Shown here: piece by piece, positions 17,439 to 24,498 of the stretch | How the letters are laid out: every line of letters starts with the position of its first letter | Position numbering within the stretch: the first letter of the stretch is position 1 | Assembly: GCF_034377145.1 (NCBI RefSeq) | Contig: NZ_CP139707.1 | Coordinates: 567,001-631,000, forward strand | DNA length: 64,000 nt | Direction of reading: 5' to 3' | DNA from: Sulfitobacter sp. OXR-159 | GTDB lineage: Bacteria; Pseudomonadota; Alphaproteobacteria; Rhodobacterales; Rhodobacteraceae | The notes under the pieces: generated by a model | Told to the model about the DNA's origin: nothing | Databases searched by the model: none | Seen by the model: the letters and a program-made list of their open reading frames with translations, nothing else | Made by a program: the position numbers and the translations under genes

Positions 17439-20048
17439 ATGGCGCAGAGGGCTTGGATGAACGACGCAGGAAAATTCGGACCCGCGCGCGCCAGAAGCCG
17501 ACAGGTACTGATGCTTATCCTCGTGGCGGGGATGAGCATCGCCGCCTATCTGGCCTATAACGTCTGGGACCGGATTCAGGCGCTCGACAGTGCGCAGCAG
17601 GACCATGCCGAATGGGTCTTTACGCAGATCGAGATCGAATTCCTCAAGACCGACCGCGCCCTGGCGCAGGCAAAATCCGCCACGCCCGAGGCGCTGGACG
17701 AGTTCCGCGAAAGGTTCGACATCTTCTATAGCCGCGTTCTGCTGGCCGAACGGGTGCGCAACAACGCAAAGGCCAAGCCGAAAATCCGCGAGTTGCGGGC
17801 CTCGCTGGATGGGTTCCTGCCTGCGATCGACGGCTCTGATGCCGAACTGATCGCGGCATTGGACGATATCGACGCCATGTTGCGCAGCATCGAAGACGTG
17901 CCCCGCGAGATTGCCCTCGCCTCCATCGCAATCGCCAGCGAGATGTCCCAAAACGAACGCCATGAGATCGTGCGACTGATCGAAGTGATGGCGGCGATCG
18001 TGTTGATCGTCACCCTTGCCTTGGTCGGCGCGGTCTACCGCCTGTCGCGGCAGGCCAGCCGGTTGAACCGCACCTCGCAATTGGTTGAAGAAAACCACCT
18101 GCGCCTTGCCACCACCCTTCAAGCTTCGCTCGACGCCATCGTCGTTATCAACGACCACGGCGAGATCGAAGATTTCAACGGCTCCGCCGAAGAGATATTC
18201 GGAATCACCCATGAGGCCGCAAAGGGCAGGGACTATATCAGCCTGTTGATCCCGCCCGCCGACCGCAGCGTGCACCGCGAACGGCTTGAGAAATTCCGCC
18301 AGACTGGAGAGACGGAGGTCGCCGATAAGGGCCGCCGCGAGTTTGAAATGATCGACCAAACCGGGCGCATTTTCCCGGTCGAGATGTCCGTGTCGCAATC
18401 GCCCATGGGGCAGGGGGCGCTGTTCATCGCTTATATCCGGGACATCACCGAAAAACGCCTCCGCGAGGCCGAGATCATTGCCGCGCGGGATGAAGCGCTT
18501 GACGCCTATCAGGAAAAATCTCGGTTCTTCGCCATGATGAGCCACGAGATGCGCACGCCGCTCAATGGTGTGATCTCGGCCCTGCAACTGCTGCAAGATG
18601 ACCGGCTTGACGATGAGCAAAAGCGCTATCTCGATGCGGCGATGACCTCGGGTGAGATTTTGTTGGGCCATATCAATGACGTGCTGGCCATCGAGCGCAG
18701 TGAGGCTGGCACCTATGAACAGGTGCGTCAGACCTGTGACATGACGGTGCTGATGGCGGGAATCATCAACACGATGGACCCTCTGGCCGAGGCCGGGGGC
18801 ACGCGGCTGCACCTAGATTTGACGCAGTTGGACGACAAGGCCATCGTGACGGACCCACGGGCGATCCAGCAGATTTTGGTCAACCTTCTGAGCAACGCGA
18901 TCAAGTTTAGCCCCGGCGGTGATGTGACATTGCGCGGGTGGTTCGCCAAATCTGGCTCAGAAGGGGAGGAGTTCCACCTTGAGGTCGAGGATGACGGACC
19001 CGGCATTCCGGCGGGGGATATCGACCGTATCTTCGAAGACTTCGTTTCGCTCGACAGCCGCTATGAGCGGCGCACCGGGGGCACCGGTTTGGGGCTTGGG
19101 ATCGTGCGTCGTTTGGTCAAACGGTTGGGCGGCGAGATTACCTGCGACTCGACCGTGGGAGAGGGGGCATGTTTCACGCTGCGCTTGCCGGTGAAGCTTG
19201 CCGATCTGGCAGAGGTCGACTGCGACGCCGCCCCCGACCCACAGAAAAAGCGCGTCGAGGCGTTACCGGCAAAGCGGCTCAACCTTCTGCTGGTGGACGA
19301 CAATGAGATCAACCGCGAGCTAATCATGGCAATGCTTGAGAAGATCGGCCATGATGTCACCCTTGCCACCGGTGGGCGCGCGGCGATTGAGCTTGCCGAA
19401 GGCGCGCCCTTTGATGCGATCCTCATGGATATCTCCATGCCTGAGGTGAATGGCATTCAGGCGACCAAGGCGATTCTTTCCGGCGAAGGCCCCAACCGCG
19501 AAACGCCAATCATCGCCGTGACCGCCCACGCCTTGCCGAAAGAACGCGCGGAGTTCAGCGCGGTCGGGATGTCGGGGTTTTTGCAAAAGCCGCTGGATAT
19601 GAAAGTGCTGCGTGCAAAGCTGCGCGAGCTTTCGGGGCGTGAGGTGATGCCGGAACAGGCCCTGCCAGAGCGTTTGGCCAGCGCGCAGACATCGGTGCAG
19701 GCGAAATCCGCGAAACGGCCTTTGTTGAACGAACAACAGATCGCGGACCTGATCGACCTATTGGGCGTGGAGAAACTGCGTGAGCGGGTGGATAAGCTTG
19801 GCCATCAGGGCGCGGATGACCTGCCCGCATTGATGGCCGCCGATGGCTTGCCCGATTTGCAGGCGCAGGCCCATGCCATGGCCGGGATGTGCGGCATGCT
19901 TGGGGCGGACCGGCTGCACGGCCTGCTCAAAGAGATCGAGACCGCCTGCAAGACCGGCAAAGACGACGAAGCGCGCGGGCTGTCAAAGGCTTTGCCCGAA
20001 ACTTGGGACGCGACGCTGGCGGCAATGAAGGCGCAGGTCGGTCTGTAA
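17439..20048 (+). CDS. Hybrid sensor histidine kinase with PAS, REC and HPt domains
   Basis: The 869-residue protein has membrane segments at about residues 22-42 and 185-205 that enclose a helical periplasmic domain. A PAS domain follows (about 222-345, ending IAYIRDITEKRL), then the dimerization/phosphoacceptor box FFAMMSHEMRTPLNGV (His around 370), an ATPase domain (N box LLSNAIKFS, G1 DDGPGIPAG, G2 GGTGLGLGIV), a receiver (LLVDDNEINREL, Asp in ILMDISMPEVNG) and a C-terminal HPt domain (His in AHAMAGMCGMLGA). It is a complete phosphorelay in one polypeptide. The likely output is the NarL-type regulator on the other side of the shared promoter. The first Met has no clear ribosome site; a Met six codons later is an alternative. 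Confidence 0.88.
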   Translation: MAQRAWMNDAGKFGPARARSRQVLMLILVAGMSIAAYLAYNVWDRIQALDSAQQDHAEWVFTQIEIEFLKTDRALAQAKSATPEALDEFRERFDIFYSRVLLAERVRNNAKAKPKIRELRASLDGFLPAIDGSDAELIAALDDIDAMLRSIEDVPREIALASIAIASEMSQNERHEIVRLIEVMAAIVLIVTLALVGAVYRLSRQASRLNRTSQLVEENHLRLATTLQASLDAIVVINDHGEIEDFNGSAEEIFGITHEAAKGRDYISLLIPPADRSVHRERLEKFRQTGETEVADKGRREFEMIDQTGRIFPVEMSVSQSPMGQGALFIAYIRDITEKRLREAEIIAARDEALDAYQEKSRFFAMMSHEMRTPLNGVISALQLLQDDRLDDEQKRYLDAAMTSGEILLGHINDVLAIERSEAGTYEQVRQTCDMTVLMAGIINTMDPLAEAGGTRLHLDLTQLDDKAIVTDPRAIQQILVNLLSNAIKFSPGGDVTLRGWFAKSGSEGEEFHLEVEDDGPGIPAGDIDRIFEDFVSLDSRYERRTGGTGLGLGIVRRLVKRLGGEITCDSTVGEGACFTLRLPVKLADLAEVDCDAAPDPQKKRVEALPAKRLNLLLVDDNEINRELIMAMLEKIGHDVTLATGGRAAIELAEGAPFDAILMDISMPEVNGIQATKAILSGEGPNRETPIIAVTAHALPKERAEFSAVGMSGFLQKPLDMKVLRAKLRELSGREVMPEQALPERLASAQTSVQAKSAKRPLLNEQQIADLIDLLGVEKLRERVDKLGHQGADDLPALMAADGLPDLQAQAHAMAGMCGMLGADRLHGLLKEIETACKTGKDDEARGLSKALPETWDATLAAMKAQVGL

Positions 20049-20335
20049 CGGGGCGTGTCTGACCGGGGGGGGGGCGGCAACCTATCCTTAAGACTAGCCC
20101 GTTTATACCCCCGCCCAGATGCAGCGATGTAAAGCGCGATCTATAGTTAGATATACCCGCCGATAGACGGGTCTGCACGAAGGCGTCATTGACCAGAACA
20201 ATGACCGCGTCCCAAGCTGGCAACCGGTTCATTTCGACCGTTTCGCCTGAGAATATGCTTCACGACACGGGCCTTCTCGGGAGCTGCTGCCCGTTCCCCT
20301 ACCCCAGGGAGTGGCTCCTCGATAGACTTGCAGCG

Positions 20336-20388
20336 ATGCGCCCCACCGGTTTTCCTGTCCCTCCCCTCGGGGAAAACCGGGGGCGCAT
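20336..20388. other. Long stem-loop, possible structured RNA
   Basis: ATGCGCCCCACCGGTTTTCC (20336-20355) pairs with GGAAAACCGGGGGCGCAT (20371-20388): 18 base pairs, a 2-nt bulge and a 15-nt loop. No T-run follows on either strand, so it is not a standard intrinsic terminator. It is the most stable element visible between the kinase and the siderophore operon. Confidence 0.6.
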
Positions 20389-20551
20389 ACGGGCGGTCTG
20401 GCGGGGCTGTTTCACCTACCCGTCAATATAACGCTTGTCGCAGCGGCATCTGGGCCGACCGCGCGCACCTTCGCTTTGGTACGGCCCAACCCCATGATCC
20501 GATGAACTGCCCTGTTGCATCCGCGCCCGCTGCGGCATAACAGACAATAGT

Positions 20552-20570
20552 TTACTAAAAGAATCGGATT
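20552..20570. promoter_or_regulatory. Operator-like element before the siderophore binding-protein gene
   Basis: TTACTAAAAGAATCGGATT matches TTACTAAATTAGTCAGATT at 24408-24426 in 15 of 19 positions; the second copy precedes the TonB receptor gene of the same locus. It ends 12 bp before the GTG start, directly against the AAGGGGG ribosome site, where a bound repressor would block expression. An iron-responsive regulator is the natural candidate; I cannot assign it to Fur, Irr or RirA. Confidence 0.5.
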
Positions 20571-20582
20571 AAGGGGGCCGCA

Positions 20583-21551
20583 GTGCTCAGAACATTGTCA
20601 TTCATTTGCTTGGCCTTTGGCGCGACTGCCGCCTCGGCGCAGGACTTTCCCGTCACCGTTGAACACGCCTTTGGCGAAACCACCATCGAAGAGCGCCCCG
20701 AACGGGTGGCGTCGGTCGGCTGGGCCAATCACGAGGTGCCCTTGGCGCTCGGGATCGTGCCCGTCGGCTTTGCACGCGCCTCTTGGGGGGACGACGATGG
20801 CGATGGGCTGTTGCCCTGGGTGATCGAAAAGCTTGATGAATTGGACGCAGAGGTGCCCACACTCTTTGACGAGGGCGATGGCATTGATTTCGAAGCCGTG
20901 GCCAGCACCCAGCCCGATGTGATCCTTGCCGCCTATTCCGGTCTGTCGCAGTCGGATTATGAGACGCTCAGCCGCATCGCGCCGGTCATCGCCTATCCCG
21001 AAGCCGCATGGACGACGACATGGCGCGAGATGATCCGCCAAAACGCGGCGGGCCTTGGCATGGCCGAAGAAGGTGACGCGATGGTCGCCGAGATCGAAGA
21101 GCGTATCGCCTCCGCCCGCGAAGAGCATCCCGAACTGGCCGGCAAGACTGGGATGTTCGTCACTCACCTCGATCCGCGCGACCTCAGCACCATCGGTTTC
21201 TACGCCGCCGCCGACCAACGGGTGCAGTTCCTGACCGACATCGGGATGGCGACGCCCCAAGCGGTGCGCGAGGCCAGCGAGGCTGGTAAATACTCGGGCC
21301 GGGTCAGCGCAGAGCGGATCGATCTGTTCGAAGACGTGGATGTTGTGGTCACCTATGGTGATCAGGCGCGGTTGGACGAACTGGCCAAGAACCCGCTGAT
21401 CGCGCGTTTCCCCGCCGTCGCCCGTGGCTCGGTCGTGCTTTTGGCGAATGACCCGATGGGCACCGCCGCGAACCCAACGCCGCTGTCGATCGACTATGTG
21501 CTCGACGATTACCTCGCACGGCTGAGCGCGGCCGCCACACGCGGCGAATAA
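20583..21551 (+). CDS. Siderophore ABC transporter substrate-binding protein
   Basis: A 322-residue type III (FepB/FhuD-like) periplasmic binding protein. It has a GTG start with AAGGGGG five bases upstream, a signal peptide (MLRTLSFICLAFGATAASAQ) and an early EHAFGETTIEERPERVASV strand, then two lobes joined by a long helix (EEGDAMVAEIEERIASAREE). It binds a ferric siderophore after TonB-dependent import and delivers it to the inner-membrane permease. The stop overlaps the first permease start by 1 bp, so it leads a tightly coupled four-gene transport operon. Confidence 0.9.
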   Translation: MLRTLSFICLAFGATAASAQDFPVTVEHAFGETTIEERPERVASVGWANHEVPLALGIVPVGFARASWGDDDGDGLLPWVIEKLDELDAEVPTLFDEGDGIDFEAVASTQPDVILAAYSGLSQSDYETLSRIAPVIAYPEAAWTTTWREMIRQNAAGLGMAEEGDAMVAEIEERIASAREEHPELAGKTGMFVTHLDPRDLSTIGFYAAADQRVQFLTDIGMATPQAVREASEAGKYSGRVSAERIDLFEDVDVVVTYGDQARLDELAKNPLIARFPAVARGSVVLLANDPMGTAANPTPLSIDYVLDDYLARLSAAATRGE

Positions 21552-22552
21552 TGCAGGTGCAGCGCCCCCAACGGCTGGCCGGTCTCGCGCTTTTGCTGGG
21601 CCTGCTGTTGCTGATGACCGGCCTGTCGCTGACCGTGGGCGCGCGTTCGGTGCCTTGGGCCGAGATCTGGGCGGGCATGACTGGCCGGATCGAGTCCATC
21701 GGCGCTGCGGCGGTCGCGGTGCGGATGCCGCGCACGGCGCTGGCCGTTTTGGCGGGCGCAGCGCTTGGCCTTGCGGGGGCGGTGATGCAGGGCATCAGCC
21801 GCAACCCGCTGGCCGATCCGGGTATTCTGGGCGTCAATGCGGGCGCGGCGCTTTTCGTCGTGGTAGGCATCGCTTGGTTCGACATCAGCGGCGCGCAGAG
21901 TTTTCTGTGGCTCGGCGTCGCCGGGGCGGGGGTGACCGCGATTTTCGTCTATCTGATCGGCTCCGCCGGGCAGGGCGGGGCGACACCGCTGAAGCTGACC
22001 CTTGCTGGCACGGCAACATCTGTGGCGGTGTCGGCCTTCATCATCGCGGTGGTCTTGCCGCGCAATGATATCGCAGGCTCTGTGCAATCTTGGCAGGTGG
22101 GCGGCATCGGCGGCGCGAGCTTTGAGACGCTTTTGCCCGCCATGCCCTTCGCGCTGGTCGGGCTGGCGCTGAGCCTCGCCTCAGCCCGGGTTCTCAACGC
22201 ATTGGCCTTGGGCGAAGAACTGGCCACCGGCCTTGGCCAGAGCGTTGCCTTGGGGCGGGTCATGGCCGCGGCGGGGGCGGTGATCCTCTGCGGCACGGCG
22301 ACGGCGCTTTGCGGTCCGATTGGTTTTGTCGGGCTGGTGGTGCCGCATCTGTGCCGGATGATCGCGGGCGTTGATTACAAGCTGGTGTTGCCGCTCTCGG
22401 CCTTGGCGGGGGCCTCCATGCTGGGGCTGTCGGACGTGCTGGGCCGGGTCATCGCGCGCCCGAATGAGTTGGACGTGGGCATCGTCACCGCCTTTGTCGG
22501 CGCGCCCTTCTTTATCTGGACGGTGCGCAATCACAGGATGCGTGGGCTATGA
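21551..22552 (+). CDS. FecCD-family siderophore ABC permease 1
   Basis: The 333-residue polytopic protein has about ten membrane segments and the hallmarks of the BtuC/FecCD family: RMPRTALAVLAGAALGLAGA, ISRNPLADPGILGVNAGA and GPIGFVGLVVPHLCRMIAG, the last being the region that contacts the ATPase. It pairs with the next gene to form a heterodimeric channel. Start and stop overlap both neighbours by a few bases. Confidence 0.92.
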   Translation: MQVQRPQRLAGLALLLGLLLLMTGLSLTVGARSVPWAEIWAGMTGRIESIGAAAVAVRMPRTALAVLAGAALGLAGAVMQGISRNPLADPGILGVNAGAALFVVVGIAWFDISGAQSFLWLGVAGAGVTAIFVYLIGSAGQGGATPLKLTLAGTATSVAVSAFIIAVVLPRNDIAGSVQSWQVGGIGGASFETLLPAMPFALVGLALSLASARVLNALALGEELATGLGQSVALGRVMAAAGAVILCGTATALCGPIGFVGLVVPHLCRMIAGVDYKLVLPLSALAGASMLGLSDVLGRVIARPNELDVGIVTAFVGAPFFIWTVRNHRMRGL

Positions 22553-23580
22553 GCGATGTGACCCTCGCCGCCCCGCGCAGCACCCGCCCCGTGGCCGCGC
22601 GCCGCCTTCAGGTGCTGGGCTTTCTGGCTGCGCTTGTGCTTGGCCTGATGCTGCTGACGCTCAGCTGCGGACGGGGCTGCGTGCCGCCGGGCGATGTTTG
22701 GGCCGCGCTGACCGGTGCGCCGGAGGCGAATGCCGCTTTCGTGGTGACCGAGTTGCGTTTGCCGCGCGCGGTCATGGGGCTGTTCGCTGGGGCCAGCTTT
22801 GGCTTGGGCGGGGTGGCGTTTCAGATCATGCTGCGCAATCCACTGGCCAGCCCCGACATCATCGGCATCAGCGCAAGTGCGGGGGCGGCGGCGGTCTTTG
22901 CCATCGTTATTCTGGCCCTCGATGGGTGGTTGGTGTCGCTCGTCGCGGTGGCGGCGGGGCTTGGGGTCGCGGCGCTGATCTGGGCGCTGTCCTCGCGCCG
23001 CGGTGCTGCGGGGGCGCGGTTGATCCTGATTGGCATAGGCGTCTCGGCCATGCTCGATAGTGTGACAGCCTATGTCTTGCTCGAAGCGCCCGCATGGGAC
23101 CGGGCCGAGGCGATGCGCTGGCTGACCGGCAGCCTCAACGGTATGCAGCTTGTTCAAGCGTTGCCCGTGGCCGGGGCGCTGTTGGTATTCGGAGGGCTGC
23201 TGGCCGTTACCGCCCGCGATTTGGAGGTGCTGCGCCTTGGCGATGACACTGCCGAAGCCCTTGGCGTGCGGGCCGATGCCACGCGGCTGCGGGTGACACT
23301 GGCCGCCGTCGGCCTTGTGGCCATCGCGACGGCTGCGACCGGGCCGATTGCCTTTGTCGCCTTCCTTGCGGGGCCCATTGCAGCGCGGCTCTTGCCGGGG
23401 TCGCGCGGATTGCTTCTGGCGGCCGGACTGGTGGGCGCGGTGCTGGTCATCGCGGGCGATTTTGTGGGGCAGTTCCTCTTGCCCGCGCGCTTGCCTGTTG
23501 GCGTCGTCACCGGGGCGGTCGGCGCGCCCTTCCTTTTGTATCTCATCGTCCGCGCCAATAGAAATGGGGGCACGCTATGA
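22549..23580 (+). CDS. FecCD-family siderophore ABC permease 2
   Basis: The 343-residue second permease has the same family signatures: LRLPRAVMGLFAGASFGLGG, LRNPLASPDIIGISASAGAA and TGPIAFVAFLAGPIAARLLPG. It overlaps the first permease by 4 bp and the ATPase by 4 bp. An N-terminal hydrophilic extension of about 20 residues precedes the first membrane segment. Function is ferric-siderophore translocation across the inner membrane. Confidence 0.92.
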   Translation: MSDVTLAAPRSTRPVAARRLQVLGFLAALVLGLMLLTLSCGRGCVPPGDVWAALTGAPEANAAFVVTELRLPRAVMGLFAGASFGLGGVAFQIMLRNPLASPDIIGISASAGAAAVFAIVILALDGWLVSLVAVAAGLGVAALIWALSSRRGAAGARLILIGIGVSAMLDSVTAYVLLEAPAWDRAEAMRWLTGSLNGMQLVQALPVAGALLVFGGLLAVTARDLEVLRLGDDTAEALGVRADATRLRVTLAAVGLVAIATAATGPIAFVAFLAGPIAARLLPGSRGLLLAAGLVGAVLVIAGDFVGQFLLPARLPVGVVTGAVGAPFLLYLIVRANRNGGTL

Positions 23581-24401
23581 CCCACGACCACCGTCTTGAA
23601 ACGCGCAATCTGGGCGCGGGCTATGAAAAGCGCGTGATTTTGGAGGATGTCTCTCTCACCCTGCCTGCGGGCAAGATCACCGCCATCGTGGGCGGCAATG
23701 CCTCGGGGAAGTCGACCCTGTTGCGGACGCTGGCGCGGATTTTGCAGCCAAAATCCGGCGCGGTCCTGCTCGATGGACAGTCGGTGCATCAGATGAAATC
23801 GCGCAAGCTGGCGCAGGTTATGGGGTTGTTGCCGCAATCGCCGATCGCGCCCGAGGGGATCGCCGTGGCCGACCTTGTCGGGCGCGGGCGGCATCCGCAT
23901 CAGGGGCTGTTCTCGCGCTGGTCGGCAGAGGATGACCGCGCTGTTGCCCGCGCGCTTGCGGCGACCGGTACCGAAGAGCTGGCCGAGCGCGATCTTGATA
24001 CCCTGTCGGGCGGTCAACGCCAGCGGGTGTGGATCGCCATGGCCTTGGCGCAAGAGACCGACCTGTTGTTGCTGGATGAGCCAACAACCTTTTTGGACGT
24101 CGCGCATCAGGTCGAGGTGCTGGACCTGCTTGTCGATCTCAACACCGCGCAGGGCACGACGATCGTCATGGTACTGCATGATCTCAACCTCGCCGCGCGC
24201 TATGCCGACCACCTGATCGCCGTTGGCGATGGCGGCATCCGCGCGGAGGGGCCGCCCGCTGAGGTCCTGACAGAGGACCTGGTGAAAGCCGTCTTCGGCC
24301 TGTCGTGCCGTATTGTCAGCGACCCCGTTTCGCAGACCCCCTGCATGGTGCCGATCGGGCGCCATAAAATCGGGCAATCACGCAAAGAAGTCGCAGCTTA
24401 A
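23577..24401 (+). CDS. Siderophore ABC transporter ATP-binding protein
   Basis: The 274-residue ATPase of FepC/FhuC type has Walker A GGNASGKST, Q-loop MGLLPQSPIAPEG, signature LSGGQRQRVWIAMAL, Walker B LLLLDEPTTFLD and switch His in MVLHDLN. It powers the two upstream permeases. It is the last gene of the overlapping cluster; the TonB receptor gene begins 97 bp later after its own candidate operator. Confidence 0.94.
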   Translation: MTHDHRLETRNLGAGYEKRVILEDVSLTLPAGKITAIVGGNASGKSTLLRTLARILQPKSGAVLLDGQSVHQMKSRKLAQVMGLLPQSPIAPEGIAVADLVGRGRHPHQGLFSRWSAEDDRAVARALAATGTEELAERDLDTLSGGQRQRVWIAMALAQETDLLLLDEPTTFLDVAHQVEVLDLLVDLNTAQGTTIVMVLHDLNLAARYADHLIAVGDGGIRAEGPPAEVLTEDLVKAVFGLSCRIVSDPVSQTPCMVPIGRHKIGQSRKEVAA

Positions 24402-24407
24402 AATAAC

Positions 24408-24426
24408 TTACTAAATTAGTCAGATT
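24408..24426. promoter_or_regulatory. Operator-like palindrome before the TonB receptor gene
   Basis: ACTAAATTAGT is a perfect odd palindrome about A; it sits in TTACTAAATTAGTCAGATT, which is similar to the element at 20552-20570. It lies about 72 bp upstream of the receptor start, a normal place for a repressor site. Confidence 0.55.
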
Positions 24427-24498
24427 GACTCTGGCGCCCTCCGTATCATAGGGGTAAGAAAATCCCGACTGATTCACTAGGTTATTACGGAGACCGCC

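Larger units (their letters stand above)
20049..20582. other. 534-bp intergenic region before the siderophore operon, rich in hairpins
   Basis: No convincing gene is present. From left to right it holds a G10 run (20065-20074), a variant of the regulon motif (CTATCCTTA, 20082-20090), a stem ACCCG/CGGGT around 20157-20177, a perfect 7-bp stem GTCATTG/CAATGAC around 20185-20205, nested GC stems at about 20265-20320, a long hairpin at 20336-20388 and an operator-like element just before the GTG start at 20583. The region must contain the siderophore promoter. It could also encode a structured leader or small RNA. Confidence 0.5.

Noticed and set aside
20200..20420. Possible cobalamin riboswitch upstream of a FecCD-type transporter
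   Set aside because: I could not find the B12 box (AGCCAGGAGACCTGCC-like) or the GGGAA/CCGCAACTG core on either strand, and the downstream siderophore-interacting protein points to iron rather than B12.
20189..20540. Short frames of 60-80 codons on the plus strand before the siderophore operon
   Set aside because: They overlap stable hairpins, have no ribosome sites and give Pro/Arg/Gly-rich products without any family pattern.
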